A stretch of 64,000 nucleotides of DNA from Frankiales bacterium (GCA_025980465.1 JAICXJ010000009.1:1-64000); one strand, 5' to 3'. Counted from the stretch's first letter, positions 18,101 to 28,244 are shown. Notes: generated from the sequence alone by a model not told the origin. Numbers and translations are program-made.

Positions 18101-18653
18101 GTGTGTTTCCAAGGGAGATGACCTCATCGTCCTGCACGAGGACGGATCGGAGAGACTGCGTTTCACGTTCCCCCGACAGCGACGCGACCGGTTTCTGTGC
18201 TTGTCGGACTTCTTCCGGCCGGAGGACTCCGGTGAGATCGACGTGGTCGCGTTCCAGCTCGTGACGGTCGGCGCGCGCGTCAGCGAGGTCACCGCGGAGC
18301 TGTTCGCGAAGAACGCCTACCGCGACTACCTCGAGCTTCATGGGTTGTCCGTGCAGCTCACCGAGGCGCTCGCCGAACTCTGGCACAGACGGGTCCGTGA
18401 GGAGCTCGGCTTCGGAGCCGAGACGGCCGACGACCTGTCCGAGGTGCTCGCACACCAGGCATATCGCGGATCGCGATACTCATTCGGCTACCCGGCCTGC
18501 CCCGATCTCGAGGACCGGGCCAAGGTCGTCGAACTCTTGCAGCCCGAACGGATCGGCGTGACGCTGTCCGAGGAGTTCCAGCTCGCGCCGGAGCAGGCCA
18601 CGGACGCCATCATCGTGCATCACCCCGAGGCGAAATACTTCAACGCGCGGTGA
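15141..18653 (+). CDS. metH: Cobalamin-dependent methionine synthase
   Basis: This 1170-aa enzyme transfers the methyl group of methyltetrahydrofolate to homocysteine through cobalamin. Domains in order: homocysteine-binding barrel (DGAMGTMLQ near residue 25, zinc Cys residues including GGCCGTTPEHI near 295), pterin-binding barrel (ERTNANGSKAF near 350), B12-binding cap and Rossmann domain with DVHDIGKNLVDI near 750 supplying the lower His ligand, and a C-terminal AdoMet reactivation domain (ACPDLEDR near 1115). All four modules are intact. Its stop overlaps the next gene's start as GTGA. Syntenic with Rv2124c. Confidence 0.97.
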   Translation: MSITPDASGPAALLQALRERVLVADGAMGTMLQAHDLSLDDFEGHEGCNEVLNATRPDVVRSVHDAYFAIGSDAVETNTFGANLANLAEYGIEDRIHELSEAGARLAREVADGYSTPDRPRWVIGSVGPGTKLPTLGHVKYAALRDAYQAEVDGLIAGGADAVLVETAQDLLQCKAAINGARRAFRSSGLKLPLFVQVTVETTGTMLLGSEIGAALTALEPLEIDLIGLNCATGPAEMSEHLRHLSRHARVGLSCMPNAGLPELTADGARYPLSPEELADAHDTFTREFGLALVGGCCGTTPEHIRQVVERVGGREVATRKPHPDHGAASLYQHVPFRQDTTYLTIGERTNANGSKAFREAMLAERWEDCVEIARDQTRDGAHLLDVCIDYVGRDGTTDMREVAFRFATASTLPLVLDSTEPDVIEAGLECLGGRSVINSVNYEDGDGPSSRIARMMPIVKEHGAAVVALTIDEEGQARTAEWKVRVAERLINDLTTNWGMETSDIIVDCLTFPIATGQEETRRDGLETIEAIREVKRRFPEVQTTLGLSNVSFGLNPAARQVLNSAFLHECVKAGLDSAIVHASKILPFSRIPEEQREVALDMVWDRRRPASDDQPAYDPLTRFLDLFEGVDVAAAKQSRAEELAALPLGERLGRRIIDGERNGLEADLDEGMGQGWKPLDIINDHLLEGMRVVGDLFGSGQMQLPFVLQSAEVMKAAVGYLEPHMEKSDDDGKGTIVLATVRGDVHDIGKNLVDIILSNNGYTVVNLGIKQPITSIVEAAEVHAADVIGMSGLLVKSTVIMKENLEELNSRGLADKWPILLGGAALTRAYVEVDLADMYRGEVRYAKDAFEGLRLMDAVMAVKRGEPGAQLPALRERRVSVRKRPSELPPEELPARSDVALDNTVPTPPFFGDRVVKGIALADYAAMLDERATFLGQWGLKPTRGEGPSYDELVETEGRPRLRAWLERMQAEKMLEAAVVYGYFPCVSKGDDLIVLHEDGSERLRFTFPRQRRDRFLCLSDFFRPEDSGEIDVVAFQLVTVGARVSEVTAELFAKNAYRDYLELHGLSVQLTEALAELWHRRVREELGFGAETADDLSEVLAHQAYRGSRYSFGYPACPDLEDRAKVVELLQPERIGVTLSEEFQLAPEQATDAIIVHHPEAKYFNAR

Positions 18654-19297
18654 CCGCGGCTGCGGTCCTGTTCGACCTCGACGGGTTGCTGATCGACTCC
18701 GAACCGCTCTGGTACCAGGTCGAGTACGACGTCGTTACCCGGCTCGGCGGGGTGTGGGGACCGAAGGACCAGGAAGCGTGCATCGGCGGCACGATGGCCG
18801 CCTCAGCCCGCTACATGGTTGAGGTCGCGGGCGCGAACGGAACCGTCGACGCCATCAGCGAGGAACTGATCGATGAGATGGTCATGCGGTTCCGTGCCGA
18901 GCTTCCGGTCCACGACGGCGCGGTCGAACTCGTCGACGCGGTACGCCGGAGGGGCACCCCAGTCGGCCTGGTCTCCTCGTCGTACCGCCGTCTGATCAAT
19001 GCCGCGCTCGACCGGCTCGGGCACGACTGCTTCGAGGTCACCGTTGCCGGCGACGAGACCGCTCGCGGCAAGCCGCATCCCGAGCCTTATCTCACGGCGT
19101 GCGAACGGCTCGGCGTCGACCCGCGCCGAACGGTCGTGCTCGAGGACGCCATCAACGGCGTCAGTTCTGCCGAGGCCGCCGGCTGCGTGGTCGTCGTCGT
19201 ACCATCGGTCGCACCGATTGCCGCAACTCCCTCTCGCCATGTCGTCGACGCGCTGGCCAACGTCGACGCCGGGTGGCTGCTTGGACTGGTGCCGTGA
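18650..19297 (+). CDS. HAD-superfamily hydrolase (beta-phosphoglucomutase-like)
   Basis: This 215-aa cytosolic phosphatase or phosphomutase has HAD subfamily IA motifs: motif I VLFDLDGLLIDSE at the N-terminus, motif II VGLVSSSYR near 105, motif III Lys in ARGKPHPEPYL near 145 and motif IV VVLEDAINGVSSA near 165. Both motif I aspartates are present. The start GTG overlaps the metH stop codon, so it is translationally coupled. Substrate unknown. Confidence 0.9.
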   Translation: MTAAAVLFDLDGLLIDSEPLWYQVEYDVVTRLGGVWGPKDQEACIGGTMAASARYMVEVAGANGTVDAISEELIDEMVMRFRAELPVHDGAVELVDAVRRRGTPVGLVSSSYRRLINAALDRLGHDCFEVTVAGDETARGKPHPEPYLTACERLGVDPRRTVVLEDAINGVSSAEAAGCVVVVVPSVAPIAATPSRHVVDALANVDAGWLLGLVP

Positions 19298-21339
19298 TCC
19301 CGCATCCACCGGTGACCCGGCGCGACCACATCGTCGACGTCCTCCACGGCGAGGCCGTGGCCGATCCGTACCGCTGGCTCGAGGACACCGAGGCAGCCGA
19401 CACCAAGGCGTGGATCGCCGAGCAGAACGCGGTCTCGATCAGCTACCTGAGCGGGCTGAGCTCCCGCAGCGCGATCCGCAACCGGCTGGCCGAGATCTGG
19501 AACGTGACGAGGTGGGGACCGCCTCATTCGCACGCCGACCGCTGGTTCTTCGTTCGTCACGACGCCGGCGCCGACCAGCCGGCGTTGTTCGTCGCTGCGG
19601 AACCGTCCGCCATGGGCACCGCTGTGGTCGACCCGAACCTGCTGAGCCGCGACGGAACCATTTCGCTGAACAAGTGGGCGGTGTCCCGAGACGGCGCGCG
19701 GGTCGCCTACGCCTTGAGCGAGTCAGGCTCCGACTGGATGACGTGGCGAGTGAAGGAGACCGCAACCGGCGAGGAGCTACCTGACCTCGTCGAGTGGTGC
19801 AAGTGGTCCTCGGCGGTGTGGCTGCCGAACGGATCCGGCTTCATCTACGGCGCCCAGGACGCCCCAACCCGAGGGCAGGAGTATCTCGAGGGCCACGGCC
19901 AATGCCGGCTTGCACTGCACCGGCTCGGGCAGCCGTCAGCCGCCGACAGTGTCGTCTTCGCCGATGACCAGGTCGGATGGGAGTCCTACGCCGACGGCTT
20001 CGGTGATGGTCGCTGGCTCGTGATCACCAGCGAGGGCAACACCGGGCCGCAGACCAAGCTCCATGTCGCCGACCTGGCCGCCGGCGAGCTCCGGGTTGAG
20101 CCGCTTCTACCCGCCGCAGCTGATCAGAACTTCGTCGTCGGCAACGACGACCGGACCTTTTTCGTCCTCACCGATGCTGACGCGCCGCGACGTCGGGTCG
20201 TCGCCGTCACGCTTGACGCACCGACCAAAGCGGACTGGCGGGAGGTGGTTCCCGAGAGCCCGGACGCCATCATCGGAGTCACCGAGGCAGGTGAGTGTCT
20301 CGTCGTCCACGTCCTTCACGATGCGAGCTCGGCGCTGCAGATCTGGACCAAATCGGGGGAGCGGCGCTCGGACCTGCCGCTCCCGCCGCAGGTCACGGTC
20401 ACGGAGGTCACGGCCAACCGGACCAGCGTGATCTGGATCGGCCTGCGGTCCTTCACCGACCCCGGCTCGGTCTGGACAGCGGACGTGCGGACCGGCGAGC
20501 TTCGGATGGTGCACGACGCCGCGCCACCGATCGACGCCGACGCACTCGTGGTGTCGCGGGCATCGGCACGGTCGACCGATGGGACGGCGGTGCCGATGTT
20601 CGTGATCCATCGCCGCGACGTCGCACCCACGGGCGAGGTGCCCGCGATGCTCTACGGGTACGGCGGCTTCGACATCGCGCTGACCCCGGAGTTCAATCCC
20701 GGGCGTCTCGTGTGGAGCGAACGCGGAGGCGTCGTCGTCGTCGCCAACCTCCGGGGAGGTGGCGAGTTCGGTAAGGAGTGGTTCGAGGCCGGCAGGCGTG
20801 AGGCGAAGCAGAACGTGTTCGACGACTTCGCGGGCTGCGCCCGGTGGCTCGTCGAGTCAGGGTGGTCCCGGCCGGATCGGATCGCGATCAACGGTGGATC
20901 CAACGGCGGCCTGCTCGTCGGCGCCCTGCTGACTCAACATCCCGAGCTGATCGGGGCCGCCGTCCCGGAAGTCGGGGTCATGGACATGCTTCGTTACCAC
21001 CGATTCACCATCGGCTGGGCCTGGACCGGCGACCTCGGCGATCCCGATGACCCGCAGCAGTACCGCTGGGTGCGTGCCTACTCGCCGCTACACAACCTGC
21101 AGCCCGGTACGGCGTACCCGGCCACCTTGGTGATGACCGCAGATCACGATGATCGGGTCGTCCCGGGGCACTCGTTCAAGTTCGTCGCTGCGCTGCAGGC
21201 GGCGCAGGCCAGCGACGCGCCGGTGCTGATCAGGGTGGAGACGTCGGCCGGACACGGCGCTGCAACGCCGGTGAGCAAGTTGATCGACGCTCGCGCCGAC
21301 ATGCTGGCGTTCTGCGAGTCAGCCTTGGGAGTCGGCTGA
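19294..21339 (+). CDS. Prolyl oligopeptidase family serine peptidase (S9A)
   Basis: This 681-aa peptidase should cleave short peptides, possibly after proline. An N-terminal seven-bladed propeller (about 60-390) leads into the alpha/beta-hydrolase domain. The catalytic Ser is in NGGSNGGLLVGALL, the Asp in TADHDDRVVPGHS and the His in SAGHGAATPVSK. The family hallmark DPYRWLED is near residue 25 and the oxyanion region is YGYGGFDIALTP. GTG 19294 overlaps the HAD stop. Its end overlaps the convergent nuclease gene by 21 bp. No signal peptide is seen, so it is probably cytosolic. Confidence 0.92.
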   Translation: MIPHPPVTRRDHIVDVLHGEAVADPYRWLEDTEAADTKAWIAEQNAVSISYLSGLSSRSAIRNRLAEIWNVTRWGPPHSHADRWFFVRHDAGADQPALFVAAEPSAMGTAVVDPNLLSRDGTISLNKWAVSRDGARVAYALSESGSDWMTWRVKETATGEELPDLVEWCKWSSAVWLPNGSGFIYGAQDAPTRGQEYLEGHGQCRLALHRLGQPSAADSVVFADDQVGWESYADGFGDGRWLVITSEGNTGPQTKLHVADLAAGELRVEPLLPAAADQNFVVGNDDRTFFVLTDADAPRRRVVAVTLDAPTKADWREVVPESPDAIIGVTEAGECLVVHVLHDASSALQIWTKSGERRSDLPLPPQVTVTEVTANRTSVIWIGLRSFTDPGSVWTADVRTGELRMVHDAAPPIDADALVVSRASARSTDGTAVPMFVIHRRDVAPTGEVPAMLYGYGGFDIALTPEFNPGRLVWSERGGVVVVANLRGGGEFGKEWFEAGRREAKQNVFDDFAGCARWLVESGWSRPDRIAINGGSNGGLLVGALLTQHPELIGAAVPEVGVMDMLRYHRFTIGWAWTGDLGDPDDPQQYRWVRAYSPLHNLQPGTAYPATLVMTADHDDRVVPGHSFKFVAALQAAQASDAPVLIRVETSAGHGAATPVSKLIDARADMLAFCESALGVG

Positions 21340-22176
21340 CGGCTCGGGTAGCTCGACCCGCTCGGGCAGCGGTGGCGGCGTACCACCGAAGGCCGGACAG
21401 AACTCGTGGTAGGAGCACCAGTCGCACAACTTGCTGGGCTTGTGCCGCCAGTCGCCGGTCGCGCGGGCCTTCTCGATCGCTGTCGCGATCGCGCCGATCT
21501 GGCGCTCGAGTGCGTCCAGATCTGCGGCATCGGGGGAGTAGTCGAGGACCTCTCGGTTGCTGAGGTAGTACAGCCGCAGCAGGCGTGGCAGCACGCCGGT
21601 CGAGCGCCACAGCACCAGCGCGTAGAACCGGAGTTGGAACAGCGCCTTGCCCTCGAAGGCCTCGCTGGGAGCCTTCCCGCTCTTGTAGTCGACCACCCGA
21701 AGGTCGCCGGCGGGAGAGCGATCGAGGCGGTCGACGAACCCCTTGAGGTGGACGCCTGAGGGCAGCGTCGTCTCGACCAGGACCTCCCGCTCCGCGGGTT
21801 CGAGCCGGGTCGGGTCCTCCAGCGCGAAGTAGCTGGCCAGCAGGGTCTGAGTCGAGGAGATCAGGCTGTCGAGCCCGCCGGGCTCGTCACCCACAAGTGC
21901 CGCCAGCTCGGGCTCCTCGGCGAGGATCGTGGCCCAGCCGGGCTCGACGTCAGCCACCGCCGCGTCGAGCGTCCGGTCGGCAGCGGCGAGGTCGAACAAC
22001 CGCTCCAGGATGCCGTGGATCACCGTCCCGCGGGCGGCGTCGAGGCTCGGCGGCTCGGGCAGCCGGTCGATCGCCCGGAAGCGGTAAAGCAACGCACAGT
22101 TCTTGAAGTCGAGGGCGCGCGACGGCGAGAGCGACCAGCCTGATTCGGTCTCCACGACCAGGGTCTCCGCCGTCAT
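21319..22176 (-). CDS. RecB/Cas4-like PD-(D/E)XK exonuclease with Fe-S-type cysteines
   Basis: This protein of about 285 aa is the equivalent of Rv2119 by synteny. The nuclease core shows the His of ARGTVIHGILERLFD near 50, GFVDRLDRSPAGDLRVVDYKSGK with the active Asp and the DYKSGK Lys near 160-180, and a C-terminal LCDWCSYHEFCPAFG cluster. Together with Cys in FKNCALLYRFR this gives four cysteines, the pattern that holds a 4Fe-4S cluster in AddB and Cas4. No Cas genes are nearby, so a DNA repair role is more likely. Confidence 0.88.
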   Translation of the reverse strand: MTAETLVVETESGWSLSPSRALDFKNCALLYRFRAIDRLPEPPSLDAARGTVIHGILERLFDLAAADRTLDAAVADVEPGWATILAEEPELAALVGDEPGGLDSLISSTQTLLASYFALEDPTRLEPAEREVLVETTLPSGVHLKGFVDRLDRSPAGDLRVVDYKSGKAPSEAFEGKALFQLRFYALVLWRSTGVLPRLLRLYYLSNREVLDYSPDAADLDALERQIGAIATAIEKARATGDWRHKPSKLCDWCSYHEFCPAFGGTPPPLPERVELPEPSADSQG

Positions 22177-22183
22177 GAATGGG

Positions 22184-22189
22184 ACGGTA
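22184..22189 (-). promoter_or_regulatory. -10 box TACCGT, RecB-like nuclease
   Basis: Minus-strand TACCGT lies 7 bases before ATG 22176. Predicted leaderless start, divergent from the box at 22281. Confidence 0.5.
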
Positions 22190-22280
22190 GACGACGGCGA
22201 CGACGAAATCCGGCGCCGCGCCCGGGATGTGGGGAACAGCCGCGGCAACAAGAATCGCTCATTGCGTCATCCGGCGCGCC

Positions 22281-22286
22281 TACCAT
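22281..22286 (+). promoter_or_regulatory. -10 box TACCAT, site-2 protease
   Basis: TACCAT followed by 6 bases and ATG 22293. Predicted leaderless start. Confidence 0.55.
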
Positions 22287-22292
22287 CGGTAG

Positions 22293-23447
22293 ATGAGCCA
22301 AGAGGGCCCGCCCGCCGAGCGGCTGACGCCGCGGATGGCTGGCGGGATCTCGGCGGGTCGGATCTTCGGGGTGCCGCTGGTCGTCACTCCCACCTGGCTG
22401 TTGCTGGTCGTCCTCGCGACGTTGGCCATGCCGAGCTTTATCCGCGACAACGTCCACGTCAGCACGGCGGCCAGTTACGCCGTCGCGCTCGTCCTGGTGT
22501 TGCTCGTCTACGGCGCCGTGCTCGTCCACGAGGCCAGCCATGTGCTGGTTGCCAAGGCTCTCGGCCTGCGGGTCGGCCGGGTCGTGCTGCAGTTTCTCGG
22601 CGCCCAGTCCGAGGTCCTCGACGAGCCTCCTACGCCGGCCGCCGAGTACCTCGTGGCGTCGGTCGGGCCGCTCACTTCGGTGTTGCTCGCCGGCATCGCG
22701 GCGGCAATCGGGGCGCAGTTTCCGCACCATTCGGTCGGTTGGCTGCTCGCCGAAGCAACGGCAGCTATCAACGGCGTCGTCGCTGCGTTCAACCTGCTAC
22801 CCGGCATGCCGCTCGACGGCGGTCGGATGCTCCGCGCGTTGCTCTGGCACCTCACTCACGACAAGCTGCGTGGCCTGCTCGTCGCCGGATGGATCGGTCG
22901 GCTCGTGGCCGCCGGCACCTTCGGCTACGCGATGCTCGCGCCGAAGTTCGAGACCGGCAATGCCAGCTTCGCCACCCTCTATCTGTTCTTCGTCGCGGTG
23001 TTCATCTGGGTCAACGCCTCGCTCGCCATCGCTCAGGCACGCGTCGGTGCGGTGATACCGCGCCTCGAGATGAACTCGCTGATCCGCCCGGCACTCACCG
23101 TCGAGGCTCAGCTACCGCTGGCGGAGGCGGTTCGGCGGGCACGGGCGATCGGGGCCCGAGCCCTGGTCGTGGTCGACAGCCGCGACCGATGGTCAGGGAT
23201 CGTCTCCGAAGCCGCCGTGCAGGCGACCCCGCCCGAGCGGCAGCCGTGGATGTCGGTGAGCGACCTCGCCCGACCGGTGGAGTCCGGGCTGGTCCTGTCA
23301 CCGACGCTGACCGGCGAAGATCTCATGACCGCCGTGCAGCAGACCCCGGCGACCGAGTACCTGGTGGCCGGCGCCGACGGCAACCTGAAGGGCGTTCTCG
23401 CCCGCGCCGACCTGGTCGCTGCGCTGCGCGCGGCCGGTGTCCGGTAA
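22293..23447 (+). CDS. Site-2 protease family zinc metalloprotease (M50B) with CBS region
   Basis: This 384-aa membrane protease cleaves substrates within the membrane. The zinc motif is LVHEASHVLVAKALG near residue 75, and the third ligand lies in NLLPGMPLDGGRMLRALL near 170. About six hydrophobic segments occupy residues 25-255. The C-terminal 120 residues contain two CBS-like units, with VSDLARPVESGLVLSP marking the second. This is the Rip3/SpoIVFB-like M50 subgroup, whose CBS domains often sense nucleotides. The target, often an anti-sigma factor, is not indicated here. Confidence 0.9.
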   Translation: MSQEGPPAERLTPRMAGGISAGRIFGVPLVVTPTWLLLVVLATLAMPSFIRDNVHVSTAASYAVALVLVLLVYGAVLVHEASHVLVAKALGLRVGRVVLQFLGAQSEVLDEPPTPAAEYLVASVGPLTSVLLAGIAAAIGAQFPHHSVGWLLAEATAAINGVVAAFNLLPGMPLDGGRMLRALLWHLTHDKLRGLLVAGWIGRLVAAGTFGYAMLAPKFETGNASFATLYLFFVAVFIWVNASLAIAQARVGAVIPRLEMNSLIRPALTVEAQLPLAEAVRRARAIGARALVVVDSRDRWSGIVSEAAVQATPPERQPWMSVSDLARPVESGLVLSPTLTGEDLMTAVQQTPATEYLVAGADGNLKGVLARADLVAALRAAGVR

Positions 23448-24356
<909 letters not shown>

Positions 24357-24471
24357 CAACCGGGGCAATCGCCACGCCGCGCGCGTAACCGGTAATTGCA
24401 CGGGTATGGGCACCGCCACGGTTATAGGCTCAGAGGTTGAGTAACCGCTGATTGCAGCAGGGGAGGTGGCC

Positions 24472-26235
24472 GTGCCCGCGAAGGAGGAGCCTGCGGCACG
24501 GGCCGCCCGGCTGGAGAAGGAGACCCAGGACCTCTCCGCCCAGGTGGCCTTCCTCGAGGACGAAATCGGCACGCTTCGGCGCCGGATGGCGGCATCCTCG
24601 CGGCCGAGCACCGCGATCGACGAGCGGCTCGCTCAGACTCAGGCCGACCTCTCCAGCGCGCTGACACGCAATGAGCGGCTCGTCACGACCCTCAAGGAAG
24701 CTCGCGAGCAGATCGTCGCGCTCAAGGAAGAGGTCGACCGGCTCGCCCAGCCGCCGTCCGGATACGGCTACTACCTCGCGACGCACGAGGACGGCACCGT
24801 CGACATTTTCACCGGCGGTCGCAAGTTGCGGGTTGCGGTGTCCCCGTCACTCGATGTCGAAGAGTTGCGGCGTGGCCAGGAGGTCATGCTGAACGAGGCG
24901 CTGAACGTCGTCGAAGCGCTGAGCTTCGAACGTCAGGGTGACGTCGTGATGCTCAAAGAGGTGCTCGAGGACGGCGACCGAGCCCTGGTGATCGGTCACA
25001 CCGACGAGGAACGGGTCGTGATGCTCGCCGACTCGCTGCTCGGATCACCGTTGCGGGCCGGTGATTCGCTGTTGCTGGAGGCGCGCTCCGGCTACGCCTA
25101 CGAGCGGATCCCGAAGTCGGAAGTCGAGGAACTGGTCCTCGAGGAGGTGCCGGACATCGGCTACGAGGACATCGGTGGCCTCAGCGATCAGATCGAGGCG
25201 ATTCGCGACGCTGTCGAGTTGCCGTTCCTGCACAAGGACCTGTTCATCGAACACCAGCTGCGTCCGCCGAAGGGGATCCTGCTCTACGGCCCGCCGGGAT
25301 GTGGCAAGACCCTCATCGCGAAGGCGGTCGCGAACTCGCTCGCCAAGAAGGTCGCCGAGGCCGGCAAGGGCGAGGGCCGTTCGTACTTCCTGAACATCAA
25401 GGGTCCCGAGCTGCTCAACAAGTACGTGGGTGAGACCGAGCGGCACATCCGGCTGGTGTTCCAGCGCGCCCGTGAGAAGGCCAGCGAAGGTACGCCGGTC
25501 ATCGTGTTCTTCGACGAGATGGACTCGATCTTCCGCACCCGAGGATCAGGTGTCTCCTCCGACGTCGAGAACACGATCGTGCCGCAGCTGCTGAGCGAGA
25601 TCGACGGCGTCGAGGGCCTCGAGAACGTCATCGTCATCGGCGCATCCAACCGCGAGGACATGATCGACCCCGCGATCCTGCGGCCCGGCCGGCTCGACGT
25701 GAAGATAAAGATCGAGCGCCCCGACGCGGAGGCGGCGAAAGACATCTTCTCGAAGTACATCGTCGAGGAGCTCCCGCTGCATGCCGAGGACCTCAGCGAG
25801 CACGGTGGGTCCGCGGCGGCCACCATCGACGCGATGGTGCAGCGCACCGTCGAGCGGATGTACGCCGAATCGGAGGAGAACCGCTTCCTCGAGGTCACCT
25901 ATGCCAACGGCGACAAGGAGGAGCTGTACTTCCGCGACTTCAACTCCGGCGCGATGATCGAGAACATCGTCGCCAGGGCGAAGAAGATGGCGATCAAGGA
26001 CTTCCTTGAGTCGGGTCAGAAGGGGCTTCGGATCACCCACCTGCTCTCGGCGTGCGTGGATGAGTTCAAGGAGAACGAGGACCTCCCCAACACGACCAAC
26101 CCCGACGACTGGGCCCGGATCTCCGGAAAGAAGGGCGAGCGGATCGTGTACATCCGTACCCTCATCACCGGCAAGCAGGGCGACGAGTCCGGCCGCGCGA
26201 TCGATACCGTCGCAAACACCGGCCAGTACCTGTAG
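24472..26235 (+). CDS. arc: Proteasome-associated AAA+ ATPase Mpa/ARC
   Basis: This 587-aa ring ATPase recognises pupylated proteins and threads them into the 20S core. The N-terminal coiled coil that binds Pup covers about residues 10-95. Two OB domains follow. The AAA module has Walker A GPPGCGKT near 275, Walker [12 protein letters not shown] and the arginine-finger region. The C-terminus ends GQYL, whose penultimate Tyr matches the gate-opening HbYX-like tail. GTG 24472 is preferred because GGGGAGG ends 5 bases before it; GTG 24466 overlaps that sequence. Transcribed ahead of dop and pup. Confidence 0.96.
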   Translation: MPAKEEPAARAARLEKETQDLSAQVAFLEDEIGTLRRRMAASSRPSTAIDERLAQTQADLSSALTRNERLVTTLKEAREQIVALKEEVDRLAQPPSGYGYYLATHEDGTVDIFTGGRKLRVAVSPSLDVEELRRGQEVMLNEALNVVEALSFERQGDVVMLKEVLEDGDRALVIGHTDEERVVMLADSLLGSPLRAGDSLLLEARSGYAYERIPKSEVEELVLEEVPDIGYEDIGGLSDQIEAIRDAVELPFLHKDLFIEHQLRPPKGILLYGPPGCGKTLIAKAVANSLAKKVAEAGKGEGRSYFLNIKGPELLNKYVGETERHIRLVFQRAREKASEGTPVIVFFDEMDSIFRTRGSGVSSDVENTIVPQLLSEIDGVEGLENVIVIGASNREDMIDPAILRPGRLDVKIKIERPDAEAAKDIFSKYIVEELPLHAEDLSEHGGSAAATIDAMVQRTVERMYAESEENRFLEVTYANGDKEELYFRDFNSGAMIENIVARAKKMAIKDFLESGQKGLRITHLLSACVDEFKENEDLPNTTNPDDWARISGKKGERIVYIRTLITGKQGDESGRAIDTVANTGQYL

Positions 26236-26236
26236 G

Positions 26237-26282
26237 CGCGCTGTCCACGGCGCTGTAACAGCGCGGTGTGGGCGCTAGCGCC
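26237..26282. promoter_or_regulatory. Overlapping inverted repeats between arc and dop
   Basis: CGCGCTGT (26237-26244) pairs with ACAGCGCG (26258-26265). GCGCTGT (26250-26256) pairs with ACAGCGC (26258-26264). The two stems compete for the same 3' arm. A perfect palindrome GGCGCTAGCGCC follows at 26271-26282, just before the dop -10 box. It could be an arc terminator or attenuator, or an operator over the dop promoter. Confidence 0.6.
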
Positions 26283-26288
26283 TAGGCT
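26283..26288 (+). promoter_or_regulatory. -10 box TAGGCT, dop
   Basis: TAGGCT followed by 6 bases and ATG 26295. Predicted leaderless start; the palindrome at 26271-26282 directly abuts it. Confidence 0.6.
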
Positions 26289-26294
26289 TGACCT

Positions 26295-27830
26295 ATGACG
26301 GTCCGCCGCGTGATCGGGACCGAGACGGAATACGGCATCTCGGTTCCGGGCCAGACAGCGGCCAACCACATGCTGGCGTCGAGCCAGATCGTGAACGCCT
26401 ATCTGAACGCGACCACCGGGATCTCCCGCGACCGCAGCCCGCGGTGGGACTTCGAAGAGGAGTCGCCGCTGCGCGACGCCCGTGGCTTTGATGCCGGTCC
26501 GGCGGTTGTGCGCGACGCCGCCGACGTGCTTCCCGACGACGAGGTCGGGCTCGCCAACGTGATCCTCACCAACGGCGCGAGGCTCTACGTCGACCATGCC
26601 CACCCGGAGTACTCGACACCGGAGGTCACCAACCCCCGCGACGCGGTGCTGTGGGACAAGGCGGGAGAGCTGGTCATGGTGGCAGCGGCCGAGCACGCCG
26701 CGAAGATCCCCGGCGCCGGCCACATCCAGCTGTACAAGAACAACACCGACAACAAGGGTGCCTCCTACGGTGCCCATGAGAACTACTTGATGCGTCGGCA
26801 GACGCCGTTCGCCGACATCGTTCGTCACCTCACGCCGTTCTTCGTGACGCGGCAGATCGTGTGCGGCGCCGGCCGGGTCGGGTTGGGCCAGGACGGTCAC
26901 GGCCACGGCTTCCAGATCTCGCAGCGCGCCGACTTCTTCGAAGTCGAGGTGGGGCTGGAGACAACCCTCAAGCGGCCGATCATCAACACCCGCGACGAGC
27001 CACATGCCGATCCGGAGCGCTATCGCCGACTGCACGTGATCATCGGTGACGCGAACATGAGTGAGATCTCGTGCTACCTCAAGGTGGGCACTACCTCGCT
27101 GGTCCTTTCGATGATCGAACAGGACTGGTTCGGCGAGACCGGCGTCGACCTGACGATCGACAGCCCGGTCGCCTCGCTGCGCGCGATCTCGCACGACCCG
27201 ACGTTGCGTCGTACCGTCACGCTGCGCGACGGCCGGGTGCTCACCGGTCTGCAGGTGCAGGCGGAATATCTGGAGCAGGCGCGCAAGTTCGTCGAGTCGA
27301 GGTACGGCGCGGACGCCGATGAGCAGACGCTCGACGTGCTCGATCGGTGGGACCGAGTCCTGGTGCGGCTCGCTGACGACCCGATGTCGCTCGCCGGCGA
27401 GCTCGACTGGGTGGCGAAGCTGTCGCTGCTCGAGGGCTACCGCGACCGGGAAGGTCTCGAGTGGGACGCCCACAAGCTGCAACTCGTCGATCTCCAGTAC
27501 AGCGACGTCCGCCCGGACAAGGGGCTGTACAACCGGCTGGTGGCCCGCGGCCGGATGCAGCGCCTGCTCACCGACGAGGAGATCCAGCGTGCCGTCACGG
27601 AGCCGCCGGAAGACACCCGGGCCTACTTCAGGGGGCGGTGCCTGGCCAAGTTCGCGGCCGACGTCGCGGCTGCCTCGTGGGATTCAGTGATCTTCGATGT
27701 CGGGCGTGACTCGTTGCAGCGGGTACCGATGCTGGAGCCGTTGCGCGGGACCAAGGCTCATGTCGAGGAGCTGCTGGCACGCTGCGAGACAGCGGCGCAG
27801 CTGGTCGACGAGATCGCTGGCACGCGCTAG
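26295..27830 (+). CDS. dop: Deamidase/depupylase of Pup
   Basis: This 511-aa carboxylate-amine ligase-like enzyme removes Pup from substrates and, in species with a Gln-ending Pup, deamidates it. Markers are [13 protein letters not shown] with the ATP/Mg glutamates, the nucleophile-type Asp100 in [17 protein letters not shown], and [17 protein letters not shown]. The Dop-specific loop (about 48-80, around [12 protein letters not shown]), absent from PafA, is present and identifies it as Dop. Since Pup here already ends in Glu, depupylation is probably its main duty. Confidence 0.96.
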   Translation: MTVRRVIGTETEYGISVPGQTAANHMLASSQIVNAYLNATTGISRDRSPRWDFEEESPLRDARGFDAGPAVVRDAADVLPDDEVGLANVILTNGARLYVDHAHPEYSTPEVTNPRDAVLWDKAGELVMVAAAEHAAKIPGAGHIQLYKNNTDNKGASYGAHENYLMRRQTPFADIVRHLTPFFVTRQIVCGAGRVGLGQDGHGHGFQISQRADFFEVEVGLETTLKRPIINTRDEPHADPERYRRLHVIIGDANMSEISCYLKVGTTSLVLSMIEQDWFGETGVDLTIDSPVASLRAISHDPTLRRTVTLRDGRVLTGLQVQAEYLEQARKFVESRYGADADEQTLDVLDRWDRVLVRLADDPMSLAGELDWVAKLSLLEGYRDREGLEWDAHKLQLVDLQYSDVRPDKGLYNRLVARGRMQRLLTDEEIQRAVTEPPEDTRAYFRGRCLAKFAADVAAASWDSVIFDVGRDSLQRVPMLEPLRGTKAHVEELLARCETAAQLVDEIAGTR

Positions 27831-27850
27831 CCAACCGCCGTTAGGTCAGG

Positions 27851-27871
27851 ATCGGCACCAGTTGTGCCGAT
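27851..27871. terminator. Perfect 8-bp hairpin between dop and pup
   Basis: ATCGGCAC, loop CAGTT, GTGCCGAT. It lies 20 bases after the dop stop and is followed by ATTCAACC and not by a run of T. It may be a weak terminator or an operator upstream of pup. Confidence 0.45.
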
Positions 27872-27976
27872 ATTCAACCGCGGACGCTCTTAGCCCTGCT
27901 GCACCATGCCGACTAGGGAGAACGCTGGGACTGGCAGGTAACGTCAGAACCAACGACAGCACCTTGGAGGTGCCCG

Positions 27977-28186
27977 ATGACGACCCGCGACGAGGGCGGT
28001 CAGGCGCGTGCGTCGCGCCGCAAGCAAGAAGCGGACGAGGTCGAGGAGCTCGACACCACCGACCTGCAGGAACGGCAAGAAGAACTGAGTGACGACGTCG
28101 AGGACATCCTCGACGAAATCGACTCAGTTTTGGAGTCAAATGCCGAAGAGTTCGTCCGCGGCTACGTCCAGAAAGGCGGCGAATGA
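27977..28186 (+). CDS. pup: Prokaryotic ubiquitin-like protein Pup, ending in GGE
   Basis: This 69-aa disordered, acidic protein is attached through its C-terminal Glu to lysines of proteins destined for the proteasome. The Mpa-binding helical part is the acidic stretch around [18 protein letters not shown]. The C-terminus is [13 protein letters not shown]. The genome encodes the terminal Glu directly, so no deamidation is needed before ligation, unlike M. tuberculosis Pup, which ends in Gln. The start ATG has GGAGGTG 6 bases upstream. Confidence 0.97.
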   Translation: MTTRDEGGQARASRRKQEADEVEELDTTDLQERQEELSDDVEDILDEIDSVLESNAEEFVRGYVQKGGE

Positions 28187-28244
28187 TGATCGAGGTAGGC
28201 GATCTACTCTAGTTCTGGGTGGGCGTGCCCTGCGACGGCATCCG

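Noticed and set aside
21319-22176. Cas4 / CRISPR-associated nuclease
   Set aside because: The cysteine pattern fits, but there are no repeats or other cas genes; synteny with Rv2119 favours a RecB-like repair protein.
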